Assembly: GCA_030053925.1 (NCBI GenBank) | Contig: JASGCX010000017.1 | Coordinates: 18,574-55,973, forward strand | Direction of reading: 5' to 3' | Length of the DNA: 37,400 bases | DNA from: Flavobacterium sp. | GTDB lineage: Bacteria > Bacteroidota > Bacteroidia > Chitinophagales > Chitinophagaceae | Shown: one piece after another, positions 1 to 7,270 of the stretch | How the letters are laid out: each line of letters starts with the position of its first letter | Position numbering within the stretch: position 1 is the first letter of the stretch | The notes under the pieces: model-generated | Told to the model about the DNA's origin: nothing | What the model saw: the letters and a program-made list of their open reading frames with translations, nothing else | Databases searched by the model: none | Program-made: the position numbers and the translations under genes

Positions 1-287
1 TTTTAGGTGATGTATCTAACCAATTCAGCAATAAAGACCATTTTGAAGATACTAAGCCTGTTTCTGAACCCCACATTTTAGGTGATGTATCTAACCAATT
101 CAGCAATAAAGACCATTTTGAAGATACTAAACCTGTTTCTGAAATCCCCCCTTTGGGGGGCAGGGGGGCTTTCTATCAAACTGACGGTGCATCTAACCAA
201 TTCAGCAATAAAGACCATTTTGAAGATACTAAGCCTGTTTCTGAAATCCCCCCTTTGGGGGGCAGGGGGGCTTTCTATCAAACTGCC
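1..287 (+). repeat. left peptide-coding repeat cluster (3 units)
   Basis: Three copies of a unit encode [18 protein letters not shown]. The first two are 75 bp apart, the second and third 102 bp apart. Units two and three continue into a GC-rich core, CCCCCC-TTT-GGGGGG followed by CAGGGGGG (146-168 and 248-270), which encodes [13 protein letters not shown]. The C6-TTT-G6 part is a perfect inverted repeat and could form a hairpin in DNA or RNA. The surrounding genome is AT-rich, so these G/C runs stand out. Confidence 0.9.
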
Positions 288-1964
288 AACCCTTTGTTGT
301 ATGGCTTACTAAAAACATTTGTAAAAGAACAAAGAAGCAACCCAACACAAGCTGAAATTGTGTTGTGGGAAAGCGTAAGAGGCAATAAACTAGACAACTA
401 TAAGTTTAGAAGACAGCACATAATTGATTGCTACATTGTAGATTTCGTTTGCCTTACAAAGAAATTAATCATAGAAATTGATGGCTTAATTCATCAATTA
501 CCTGAAAATATTATTAGCGATATAGAAAGAACAGAATCATTAAATAAACTTGGCTTTGAAGTAATCAGGTTTACAAATGATGAGGTATTGTACCAAACCG
601 ATAAAGTACTTACAGCAATTTCTGAAAAATTAAGCCAAATTGAAGAAACTAAGCCTGTTTCTGAAATCCCCCCTTTGGGGGGCAGGGGGGCTTTCTATCA
701 AATTGACGGTACATCTAACCAATTCAGCAATAAAGGCCATTTTGAAGTTACTAAGCCTGTTTCTGAACCCCACATTTTAGGTGATGTATCTAACCAATTC
801 AGCAATAAAGACCATTTTGAAGATACTAAGCCTGTTTCTGAAATCCCCCCTTTGGGGGGCAGGGGGGCTGCCATCATCTCTACCGACCACGAATGTTTTA
901 CCAAAGAAGAAGCCCTTGATAAACTTGGCTACGGCATGAAGATTATTATTCGTGAAGGTAGTGCAGCAAAAAATTTTGAAGCATTGATTGACTTGCTACA
1001 CGATTACCCAAATGAGATACTATTTTGTAGCGATGATAAGCACCCAGATAGTTTGATGGTTGGGCATATTAACCAATTATGCGCAAGGGCGGTTACCAAA
1101 GGCATCAATATTTTCAATATTCTGCAAGCCGCTTGTGTAAATCCTGTGTTGCACTACAAACTAGATATTGGCTTGCTGCGTGTGGGCGATGCTGCCGATT
1201 TTATTATTGCTGACAATCTTGTAAACTTCAACATTAGCCATACTTATATTAATGGTGAACTAGTGGCACAGCATGGTAAATCATTCATACAATCTGTTGC
1301 GGTTACGCCTATTAATCAGTTTAATTGCGATGCTATTACTACCAAACAATTGGCTATTACCACCAGCAACTACCCTATTACTAACGGCAAAATACCAGTA
1401 ATTGAAGCCTTAGAAGGTCAGTTGATTACCAACAAATTGATGTATGATTTAGGATGTGTGATGTGTGATATATCGTCTAACAAAACATCTAACAACACAC
1501 ATCTTACATCTAATATTGAAGCAGATATTTTAAAAATGGTAGTGGTAAACCGCTACCACAACGCACCTGTAGCCAAAGCATTTATTAAAAATGTAGGCCT
1601 GCAACAAGGTGCTATTGCCTCGTCGGTAGCGCATGATAGCCACAATATTGTAGCCGTAGGTGTAGATGATGACAGCCTTGCCCAAGCCATTAACCTAGTA
1701 ATACAAGAAAAAGGTGGCGTAAGTGCGGTAGGCACACAAGGGCAGCACGTGCTTGGCCTGCCTGTGGCGGGTTTAATGAGTGCCAATGATGGCTACCAAG
1801 TAGCCGCTACCTACACCGCCATCGATGCGTTTGTAAAAGAGCAATTAGGCAGCACCCTTGCCGCCCCTTTTATGACCCTCAGTTTTATGGCCCTACTCGT
1901 TATTCCGCATTTAAAATTAAGCGACAAAGGCTTGTTTGACGGCGATAGTTTTCAGTTTGTGTAG
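3..1964 (+). CDS. ade: adenine deaminase, 3' part, interrupted in frame by a repeat/DUF559 insert
   Basis: Adenine deaminase converts adenine to hypoxanthine plus ammonia in cytosolic purine salvage. From about 870 to the stop at 1962-1964 the protein reads as the C-terminal part of the family: TDHECF metal-site segment, [24 protein letters not shown] and the terminal GLFDGDSF. Reading frame 3 is open from the left edge, so the gene starts outside the window. The apparent start inside the window (TTG at 153) lies within a repeat and is not a real start. Before TDHECF the expected enzyme sequence is replaced by about 290 codons of repeats plus a DUF559 domain, all in frame. Family knowledge places the insertion between the upstream metal-binding strands and the conserved TDHE-type motif. 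A second, small low-complexity stretch is at 1441-1515. Whether the enzyme still folds is unknown. Identity of the deaminase part is secure. Confidence 0.88.
   Translation, partial: LGDVSNQFSNKDHFEDTKPVSEPHILGDVSNQFSNKDHFEDTKPVSEIPPLGGRGAFYQTDGASNQFSNKDHFEDTKPVSEIPPLGGRGAFYQTANPLLYGLLKTFVKEQRSNPTQAEIVLWESVRGNKLDNYKFRRQHIIDCYIVDFVCLTKKLIIEIDGLIHQLPENIISDIERTESLNKLGFEVIRFTNDEVLYQTDKVLTAISEKLSQIEETKPVSEIPPLGGRGAFYQIDGTSNQFSNKGHFEVTKPVSEPHILGDVSNQFSNKDHFEDTKPVSEIPPLGGRGAAIISTDHECFTKEEALDKLGYGMKIIIREGSAAKNFEALIDLLHDYPNEILFCSDDKHPDSLMVGHINQLCARAVTKGINIFNILQAACVNPVLHYKLDIGLLRVGDAADFIIADNLVNFNISHTYINGELVAQHGKSFIQSVAVTPINQFNCDAITTKQLAITTSNYPITNGKIPVIEALEGQLITNKLMYDLGCVMCDISSNKTSNNTHLTSNIEADILKMVVVNRYHNAPVAKAFIKNVGLQQGAIASSVAHDSHNIVAVGVDDDSLAQAINLVIQEKGGVSAVGTQGQHVLGLPVAGLMSANDGYQVAATYTAIDAFVKEQLGSTLAAPFMTLSFMALLVIPHLKLSDKGLFDGDSFQFV
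288..644 (+). CDS. DUF559 (Vsr-like) endonuclease domain embedded in the ade frame
   Basis: About 118 codons starting [20 protein letters not shown]. Family hallmarks are the basic segment KFRRQH, the acidic VDFVC strand and the IEIDG motif, which together correspond to the putative D...ExD active site of DUF559, a PD-(D/E)XK-fold family related to Vsr. The domain appears complete, and its catalytic-type residues are kept. It has no start codon or ribosome-binding region of its own; it is read through from the flanking repeats and continues into the right cluster. Nicking or cleaving DNA would be the expected activity if it is made, but neither expression nor substrate can be read from the sequence. 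Confidence 0.75.
645..868 (+). repeat. right peptide-coding repeat cluster (3 units)
   Basis: Same units as the left cluster, here reading [19 protein letters not shown], then [25 protein letters not shown], then [29 protein letters not shown]-rich cores are at 668-690 and 845-867. The middle unit carries point changes (KG for KD, V for D), so the copies have diverged slightly while keeping the frame. Confidence 0.88.
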
Positions 1965-1976
1965 TTTTCATGCGAA

Positions 1977-2016
1977 AGGATTTCACGCAAAGGAACGAAG
2001 AAGGCAAAGGGCACAA
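1977..2016. repeat. dispersed intergenic repeat fragment (TTTCACGCAAAGG type)
   Basis: The short stretch after the ade stop contains GGATTTCACGCAAAGG followed by purine-rich GAAGAAGGCAAAGGGC. It resembles the short dispersed repeats recalled from intergenic regions of Bacteroidota genomes. No second copy lies in this window, so the assignment rests on recollection. Confidence 0.35.
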
Positions 2017-2054
2017 AAAAACTGTAAGCAATTATAAATTCGAAAAGTCAAAAA

Positions 2055-3134
2055 ATGAAACAACGAATAATTGGATTCGACTTGGCAAGAGTATATGCAA
2101 TATTTGGTATGTTCATAGTCAATTTTAATTTCAGCTTTGGTGCAGTAATGGCACCAACTGATTCATTTGGACGTTTCTTGAATATTTTTACTGGCAATTC
2201 TACCGCCATTTTTATTATTTGTGCAGGCATGGGCGTTTCACTCATGACAAATAAAACTGACTATACCAATGCAGAAAAAGCAACCTTGAAATCTAAAATA
2301 CTAAAGCGTTCTTGGTTTTTATTTGCTATGGGTTTGTTATTATACAATTGGTGGTCGGGCGATATACTACATTATTACGGTGGTTATATGCACATTGCGG
2401 CATTGCTACTTTTTGTGTCTAAACGTTATTATTTGTGGGCTGCACTTGTAGCAATTATTGTTTTCCACATATTATTATTATATATTCCTATTACTACAAG
2501 TTGGGATTTTACAAACTTTCAATACCTAGATTTTTGGACGCTAAGAGGCTTTTTAAGAAACACTTTTTATAATGGTTGGAATGCTATTTTTCCTTGGATA
2601 GCTTATTTTTTGGTTGGTATGTGGCTAGGCCGATTAAATTGGCAAAACAAATCCATTCAACGCAATATTTTTATCATTGGGCTTGTCATATTTACAATCA
2701 TTCAAGTACTTCGCTTATTGGTTAAACAACAATATTTTAATCCATTTTGGAGCAACTATATCATGGCAGAATATTTCCCGCCTTACCTACCATTTATTTT
2801 AGTAACAATGGGTTTTGCTTTTATGGCAATTTCAACTTGTATGTACATTGGCGAGAAATTCTCAAACAGCAATATTATTAATGCTTTAGTAAAAACAGGG
2901 CAAATGACTTTATCGCATTATGTAATACATTTAACCTTAGGAATGCTAATTTTAGCCAAACTAACTAACAAGCATTATACAGGCTTATTAGAAAATGAAA
3001 CACCCACTCAGCCCATTTACATTTTTGGATATGCAATTTTGTTTTTTGTATGTAGCATTGTATTTAGTGTTTTATGGAGTAAAAAGTTTAAAAACGGGCC
3101 ACTTGAAACATTAATGCGAAAAATTTCAGGTTAA
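2055..3134 (+). CDS. DUF418/DUF1624-like multi-pass membrane protein
   Basis: 359 residues with roughly ten hydrophobic segments. The N-terminus IGFDLARVYAIFGMFIVN is the R-x-x-x-x-D-x-x-R/K-type opening of the DUF418/DUF1624 (YeiB-like, heparan-glucosaminide acetyltransferase-like) proteins, and the C-terminal TGQMTLSHYVIHL matches the DUF418 signature region. These are inner-membrane proteins suspected of acyl transfer, with no established substrate. It stands alone between the ade tail and a repeat-rich region. The ATG at 2055 is chosen because the conserved N-terminal motif follows directly. No TAnnTTTG box is seen immediately upstream. Confidence 0.7.
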   Translation: MKQRIIGFDLARVYAIFGMFIVNFNFSFGAVMAPTDSFGRFLNIFTGNSTAIFIICAGMGVSLMTNKTDYTNAEKATLKSKILKRSWFLFAMGLLLYNWWSGDILHYYGGYMHIAALLLFVSKRYYLWAALVAIIVFHILLLYIPITTSWDFTNFQYLDFWTLRGFLRNTFYNGWNAIFPWIAYFLVGMWLGRLNWQNKSIQRNIFIIGLVIFTIIQVLRLLVKQQYFNPFWSNYIMAEYFPPYLPFILVTMGFAFMAISTCMYIGEKFSNSNIINALVKTGQMTLSHYVIHLTLGMLILAKLTNKHYTGLLENETPTQPIYIFGYAILFFVCSIVFSVLWSKKFKNGPLETLMRKISG

Positions 3135-3318
3135 AAAACAAACTACTCAAATCATTTTAATACACTAACACAAAGGTTTTCTTTGTCATTCTAACGAAGG
3201 AAGCATCTGTTACCAGCATTTGTACTACTAGGATGCTTCGGTGTAGCTTGTCCGCCGTGGCGGATCGCACACTTGTACGTTCTTATCGCTTTGCTGCTTT
3301 TTTATTAGCGTAGTGGTT

Positions 3319-3380
3319 TCTCACAACAAAAATCACATTGGCACATTAGCCACAACGGCATATTAACCACAACGGCACAA
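3319..3380. repeat. left outlying copy of the CACAACGGCA repeat
   Basis: Reads TCTCACAACAAAAATCACAT followed by two CCACAACGGCA blocks separated by ATATTAA. The same string of blocks recurs as a tandem 72-bp repeat at 4381-4524, on the other side of the toxin-antitoxin pair. Confidence 0.7.
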
Positions 3381-3385
3381 TGTAG

Positions 3386-3431
3386 CACCGTAGGTGCAAC
3401 CTGTTTTGTTTGTTAGATTGCACCTACGGTG
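3386..3431. repeat. inverted repeat CACCGTAGGTGCAA / TTGCACCTACGGTG
   Basis: Perfect 14-bp arms at 3386-3399 and 3418-3431 around an 18-nt loop. No T-run follows on either side, so it looks more like a REP-type palindromic repeat than a terminator. Confidence 0.7.
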
Positions 3432-3634
3432 TTTTTAAAAACATCATGGTACACATTTTCTACAAACAGGAAGCCACGATGTGGCAATTTTGTTATTTTC
3501 TACGTTAATAATTTAGATGTGTTTGCCCTGTTAGAAGTAAGGCAATTACTTAGTGTTCTTTCCCTTCTTTGCTTCTTTACGAGAAAAAAAACTTTTGTTG
3601 TCTCAAAATATTTTTACCTTCAAAAAAAAATAGC

Positions 3635-3856
3635 ATGTTACTAGAAACACCGTTGAGTAATCTACAACAAGAGCTTTTGAAAATATATTCATCTCATATT
3701 GAAGAGAGTGATTTGCTTAACATCAAAAAAATGTTGGCAAATTATTTTGCCGAAAAAGCCATTAAAGAAGCTGATGAAATTTGGGACGAAAAAGGCTATA
3801 CCAACAATACTATGCAAGAATGGCTAACAGAAAAAAAGCCTTCAAATGGTAACTAA
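3635..3856 (+). CDS. putative antitoxin of a PIN-type toxin-antitoxin pair
   Basis: 73 residues, helical and charged, starting MLLETPLSNLQQELLKIYSS and ending in EWLTEKKPSNGN. I do not recognise a named family. The size, the KxADEIWDEKG segment and the 11-bp overlap with the following PIN gene are those of the small antitoxin that precedes COG1569-type PIN toxins. A longer version of the frame begins at 3569, but its extra N-terminus is lysine/phenylalanine-rich repeat-like sequence, so the ATG at 3635 is preferred. Confidence 0.55.
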   Translation: MLLETPLSNLQQELLKIYSSHIEESDLLNIKKMLANYFAEKAIKEADEIWDEKGYTNNTMQEWLTEKKPSNGN

Positions 3857-4242
3857 AGTTGTAATTGACACAAATGTTCTTGTATCTGCTTTATCTAGTA
3901 GGTCAATATTTCATCAATTAATTAATTGGATTTTAGATGGTAGATGTTACCTACGAAGTAATGCTAGAATACGAGGAAATTTTAAAGGTTAAATATTCAC
4001 TTACCACTGCTGACAATTTTTTAAAAGCGCTAAAAGAACTTCCGAATGTTTACTATGTAAATGTGTTTTATAAATGGCGGCTATTAAAAGACGTAGATGA
4101 TGACAAATTTGTAGATTGTTATGTAGCCGCAAATGCACATTTTATTGTATCAAACGATTCGGATTATAAACAATTAAAAACTCTCGCTTTCCCCAAAGTA
4201 GCAGTTTTGACAATTGAAGATTTGATGAATCAGATGGCATGA
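3846..4242 (+). pseudogene. PIN-domain toxin (COG1569-like), frameshifted
   Basis: The frame from ATG 3846 gives MVTKVVIDTNVLVSALSS, the first PIN motif with its catalytic D and N, followed by FHQLINWILDG, and then goes out of frame and stops at about 3992. The rest of the domain, VTYEVMLEYEEIL, DDDKFVDCYVAANAHFIVSNDSDY and the final IEDLMNQMA, continues in the next frame to 4242. The last part carries the acidic residues of the active site. One base too many or two too few near 3935-3950 explains the break. PIN toxins are RNases; this copy would make no full-length protein unless the shift is a sequencing error. Confidence 0.75.
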
Positions 4243-4261
4243 AAAATTATATCATAATCTC

Positions 4262-4300
4262 TCAATCCTACAAATCCTACAAAATCCCCGTTCAGACATA
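4262..4300. repeat. AATCCTACAAATCC...GTTCAGACA repeat fragment
   Basis: The segment ends CCCCGTTCAGACA and contains AATCCTACAAATCCTACAAA. The same words appear twice at the right end of the window (37192-37400), so this is a dispersed family member. The left arm TGTCTGAAC seen at 37192 is not present here. Confidence 0.65.
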
Positions 4301-4380
4301 AAAAGCCCCACAGCGAGACAACAGTAAAAGTGTGCAAAGCAACTAAGCTACATAGCACTACAAATGCGGGCTACATCACA

Positions 4381-4524
4381 TCATCACATTAACCACAACG
4401 GCAGATTAGCCACAACGGCACAACGGCACAAAGTCTCACAACGAAAATCACATCATCACATTAACCACAACGGCATATTAACCACAACGGCACAACGGCA
4501 CAAAGTCTCACAACGAAAATCACA
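4381..4524. repeat. two tandem 72-bp repeats
   Basis: TCATCACATTAACCACAACG and what follows recurs exactly 72 bp later (4381 and 4453), each copy running through CACAACGGCACAACGGCACA and AAGTCTCACAACGAAAATCA with a few changes. 72 equals nine octamers, which fits the 8-bp periodicity of the array that follows, so the whole region may be one higher-order repeat. Confidence 0.8.
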
Positions 4525-4755
4525 TTAGCACATCATTAGCATATTATCACATCATCACATTATCTCATCATCACATTATCTCATCATCACATCAGCAAAT
4601 CAGCACATCAGCACATCAGCACATCAGCAAATCATCACATTATCACATTATCACATCATCACATTAGCACATCATCACATTAGCACATCATCACATCATC
4701 ACATCATCACATTATCACATCAGCACATCATCACATTATCACATCATCACATCAT
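4521..4755. repeat. octanucleotide array, consensus CACATYAK
   Basis: From 4548 to 4755 there are 26 consecutive in-register 8-bp units, mostly CACATCAT, CACATTAT, CACATCAG and CACATTAG, with occasional CTCATCAT and CAAATCAG. Two further units (4521-4536) precede it after a short irregular stretch. The array ends 19 bp upstream of the TATATTTG box of the ABC-F gene. Reading all six frames gives only low-complexity peptide, so it is non-coding. Such arrays can change length by slippage. Confidence 0.9.
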
Positions 4756-4774
4756 CTTACATAGCCCACAGTGT

Positions 4775-4782
4775 TATATTTG
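4775..4782 (+). promoter_or_regulatory. -7 box TATATTTG for the ABC-F gene
   Basis: Exact match to the Bacteroidota -7 consensus TAnnTTTG, 6 nt before the ATG at 4789. No clear -33 TTG element is seen, because that position is close to the octamer array. The box overlaps the GTG at 4771 that would otherwise extend the gene, which argues for the ATG at 4789 and a very short or absent leader. Confidence 0.6.
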
Positions 4783-4788
4783 CCGCCT

Positions 4789-6660
4789 ATGCATTATGTT
4801 TCTGCCGAAGGGCTTACAAAAAGTTTTGGTGTTAATCCACTGTTCAACAATATTTCATTCCACATAAACGAGGGCGATAAAATTGCGCTGATTGCTAGAA
4901 ATGGCGTGGGAAAATCTACTTTATTACGCATTTTGGCGGGGCAAGAAACGGCCGATAAGGGCAAACTGTTTGTAAATAAAGATGTAACGGTGGCACTGTT
5001 TGAACAAGACCCTCACTTTGACGAAAGCAAGACGGTGCTTGAAAATATCTTCAGCAGCAATCACCCAATAATGACGGTGATGCGTGAATATGAAGCCGCT
5101 ATTGAAGAAGATAATGGCGAAAAAATTACCGAATGCATTGGCAAAATAGATGAGCTTGGCGCATGGGATTATGAAGCGAAAGTGCAGCAAATATTGGCCA
5201 AACTAAATATTCACCACCTACAAAATGTGGTAAGCAGCCTTAGTGGTGGGCAACGTAAACGTGTGGCACTTGCAAAAACCTTGATAGACATTGGGTTTGA
5301 ACACCAACACACATTATTGATGATGGATGAACCTACCAACCACTTAGACGTAGCAATGATTGAGTGGCTAGAAAATTATTTGAATCAAGAAAATGTTACG
5401 TTACTGCTAGTAACCCACGACCGATATTTTTTAGACGCTGTGGTAGATGAAATATGGGAGCTAGAACGTGAAAATATGTACACATACATAGGTGATTACG
5501 AAAACTATGTAGAGAAAAAAGCCGCCCGCATAGAAAGCGAATTATCTAGCATTGATAAGGCTAAAAACGAATACCGCAAAGAGCTTGAATGGATGCGTAA
5601 GCAACCCAAAGCTAGAACTACTAAAAGCAAAAGCCGACAAGATAATTTTTACGATGTAGAAGCTAGAGCAAAGCAAAAAATTGAAGATGTGAATTTACAA
5701 CTGCAAGTAAAAATGAGCAGACTTGGCGGCAAGATTGTAGAGATGAAAAAAGTGTATAAAAGCTATGGCAATTTGCCCATTTTAAAAGGCTTTGACTACA
5801 ATTTTAGCAAGGGCGAACGCATTGGTATTATTGGTAAAAATGGGGTGGGCAAAAGTACTTTCTTAAATATTTTGTTAGGCATAGAACCACCTGACAGTGG
5901 CAAGGTACATGTGGGCGATACGATTGTGTTTGGCAATTTTTCTCAGCAGGGTTTGGTGATAAAAGAGAACATGCGTGTGATAGAATTTGTGAAAACTTTT
6001 GCCGAAAACTTTCCATTGGCTAATGGCGGTAGCTTAACAGCAGCGCAGTTTTTAGAACTTTTTTTATTTACGCCAGATAAGCAATATACCTACTTAAACA
6101 GCTTGAGTGGTGGCGAAAAAAAGCGTTTACAATTATTAACAATTTTATTTACCAACCCTAACTTTTTAATACTAGATGAGCCTACTAACGACTTAGACCT
6201 ACCTACTTTGGCGGTGCTTGAAAGATTTTTAACTGAGTACCAAGGTTGTGTGCTAATTGTAAGCCACGATAGGTATTTTATGGATAGATTGGTAGACCAC
6301 TTATTTGTATTTGAAGGTGATGGTGTGGTGAGAGATTTTCCTGGTAACTATACCTTGTTGCGCTTAGAAGAAAAAGAGAAAGAAAAGAAGCAGCCTGCAA
6401 CTGCAACCAGTAACCAGCAACCTGCAACCAGTAACCAGCAACCTGCAACTACCAAAAAACTAAGCTTTAAAGAGAAGCAAGAGTTTGAGCAAATAGAAAA
6501 AGCAATGCCTAAGCTAGAAGCTGAAAAAGTGGCTTTAGCAGAACAAATGAGTGCAAGCAACTTAAGCTTTGATGAACTGAAAAAGATAAGCGATAAAATG
6601 ATAGCCATTACAGAAGAACTTGAAGCCAAAGAATTGAGATGGCTAGAATTATCTGTTTAA
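4789..6660 (+). CDS. ABC-F family ATPase (Uup-like)
   Basis: 623 residues with two ABC domains and no membrane segments, as in the ribosome-associated ABC-F proteins. Domain 1 has Walker A ARNGVGKST, signature LSGGQRKRVALAK and Walker B LLMMDEPTNHLD. Domain 2 has GKNGVGKST, LSGGEKKRLQLL and LILDEPTNDLD. The charged linker between them (KAARIESELSSIDKAKNEY...) is the P-site tRNA interaction-type region. The C-terminus (FKEKQEFEQIEKAMPKLEAE to the end) is a coiled coil as in Uup, joined by a linker made of 21-bp repeats (TSNQQPATSNQQPA). The ATG at 4789 is preferred over GTG 4771 because of the overlapping -7 box. Family is certain; the exact subfamily is less so. Confidence 0.9.
   Translation: MHYVSAEGLTKSFGVNPLFNNISFHINEGDKIALIARNGVGKSTLLRILAGQETADKGKLFVNKDVTVALFEQDPHFDESKTVLENIFSSNHPIMTVMREYEAAIEEDNGEKITECIGKIDELGAWDYEAKVQQILAKLNIHHLQNVVSSLSGGQRKRVALAKTLIDIGFEHQHTLLMMDEPTNHLDVAMIEWLENYLNQENVTLLLVTHDRYFLDAVVDEIWELERENMYTYIGDYENYVEKKAARIESELSSIDKAKNEYRKELEWMRKQPKARTTKSKSRQDNFYDVEARAKQKIEDVNLQLQVKMSRLGGKIVEMKKVYKSYGNLPILKGFDYNFSKGERIGIIGKNGVGKSTFLNILLGIEPPDSGKVHVGDTIVFGNFSQQGLVIKENMRVIEFVKTFAENFPLANGGSLTAAQFLELFLFTPDKQYTYLNSLSGGEKKRLQLLTILFTNPNFLILDEPTNDLDLPTLAVLERFLTEYQGCVLIVSHDRYFMDRLVDHLFVFEGDGVVRDFPGNYTLLRLEEKEKEKKQPATATSNQQPATSNQQPATTKKLSFKEKQEFEQIEKAMPKLEAEKVALAEQMSASNLSFDELKKISDKMIAITEELEAKELRWLELSV
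6401..6442 (+). repeat. in-frame 21-bp tandem repeat in the ABC-F linker
   Basis: Two perfect consecutive 21-bp copies, each starting CTGCAACCAGTAACCAGCAA, followed by a partial third. 21 bp is seven codons, so the frame is kept and the peptide reads ATSNQQ-PATSNQQ-PA between the second ATPase domain and the coiled coil. Confidence 0.85.
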
Positions 6661-6683
6661 ACGGGGATTTGGTTGGATTAAAA

Positions 6684-6726
6684 AAAGGGATTAATAATGC
6701 CATACCACAGCAACATTAATCCCTTT
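6684..6726. terminator. bidirectional terminator between ABC-F and FKBP genes
   Basis: AAAGGGATTAAT (6684-6695) pairs perfectly with ATTAATCCCTTT (6715-6726), with an A-run before and a T-rich tail after. It sits between two convergent genes and can serve both. Confidence 0.75.
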
Positions 6727-6776
6727 CTATTTCCGTTAAATCCTATTAATTCTTCTAAATCGCAGTTCAAACAAAC

Positions 6777-7211
6777 TTATTTAAAACTAATTAACGCTAC
6801 ATCAAAAATAAGGGTGCTGTTAGGGCCTATTTGAGCGCTTACTTGTCTGCTACCATAACCTAAGTGGTGAGGAATAAAGAAACGAAATTTACTACCTGTA
6901 GGCATATATTGCAAGCCTTCGGTCCAGCCTTTAATTACAGCACTTAAAGGAAAAGATGCAGGCACACCACGTTGTACACTGCTATCGAAAATAGTTCCAT
7001 TAATTAATGTACCATGATAATGGCAAGTAACCGTATTAGAAACTTTGGGTTTTTCGCCAGTACCTAAAGTTAATACTTGGTATTGTAAACCACTTTCAAG
7101 TGCTACAACACCTTCTTTTGTTTTGTTAGCTGCTAAAAAATCTTCTCCTTCTTTTAAGTTGGCGGCACTTTTTTCTGCATGTAACGCTGCTAATCTATCT
7201 GCTATACCCAT
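6777..7211 (-). CDS. FKBP-type peptidyl-prolyl cis-trans isomerase
   Basis: 144 residues. A short helical N-terminus (MGIADRLAALHAEKSAANLK) is followed by a complete FKBP domain: VSNTVTCHYHGTLINGTIFD, GVPASFPLSAVIKGWTEGLQ, MPTGSKFRFFIPHHLGYG and the final STLIFDVALISFK. These segments carry the family's hydrophobic binding pocket. It catalyses proline isomerisation during protein folding. There is no signal peptide with this start, so the protein is probably cytoplasmic. A start 20 codons further upstream is possible but would add an atypical IKIAEICRKIYN segment. The gene follows uvrA on the same strand after a 59-bp gap and may share its transcript. Confidence 0.85.
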   Translation of the reverse strand: MGIADRLAALHAEKSAANLKEGEDFLAANKTKEGVVALESGLQYQVLTLGTGEKPKVSNTVTCHYHGTLINGTIFDSSVQRGVPASFPLSAVIKGWTEGLQYMPTGSKFRFFIPHHLGYGSRQVSAQIGPNSTLIFDVALISFK

Positions 7212-7270
7212 ATTATAAATTTTGCGGCAAATTTCGGCAATTTTAATAACAAAACTGGTTACAAAAAACA

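Larger units (their letters stand above)
1..868 (+). mobile_element. in-frame repeat insertion carrying a DUF559 domain
   Basis: The segment has a left repeat cluster (1-287), a DUF559 coding region (288-644) and a right repeat cluster (645-868). All are in the frame of ade, and every repeat step measured is a multiple of three (75 and 102 bp). Its right border with ade is close to 868, where repeat peptide GGRGA meets the enzyme sequence leading into TDHECF. The left border is outside the window. No transposase, intein splicing motif or target-site duplication is visible. The behaviour resembles Rickettsia palindromic elements, which insert in frame into host genes; calling it a mobile element is inference. 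Confidence 0.6.
3135..3634. other. 500-bp intergenic region filled with dispersed repeats
   Basis: No gene is supported here. It holds a GCACACTTGTACGTT-containing segment (3267-3281) that recurs at 31107-31121, a CACAACGGCA-type repeat copy (about 3319-3380) and an inverted repeat (3386-3431). The only longer reading frame, 3429-3644, is a translation of repeat sequence. Confidence 0.6.

Noticed and set aside
1-868. CRISPR-like or intein-like reading of the repeat insert
   Set aside because: The repeats are coding, with spacings fixed at multiples of three and no unique spacers; no N-terminal Cys/Ser or C-terminal HN splicing motif is present.
3429-3644. 71-codon open frame
   Set aside because: Translates dispersed repeat sequence and overlaps the antitoxin start; no protein-like features.
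3846-4242. Programmed frameshift in the PIN toxin
   Set aside because: No slippery heptamer or downstream structure is evident at the break; a mutation or sequencing error is simpler.
4381-4755. Possible CRISPR array
   Set aside because: The periodicity is 8 bp without spacers; it is a simple-sequence array.
4771-4789. GTG start for the ABC-F gene
   Set aside because: The TATATTTG promoter box overlaps it, and the conserved N-terminus begins after the ATG at 4789.
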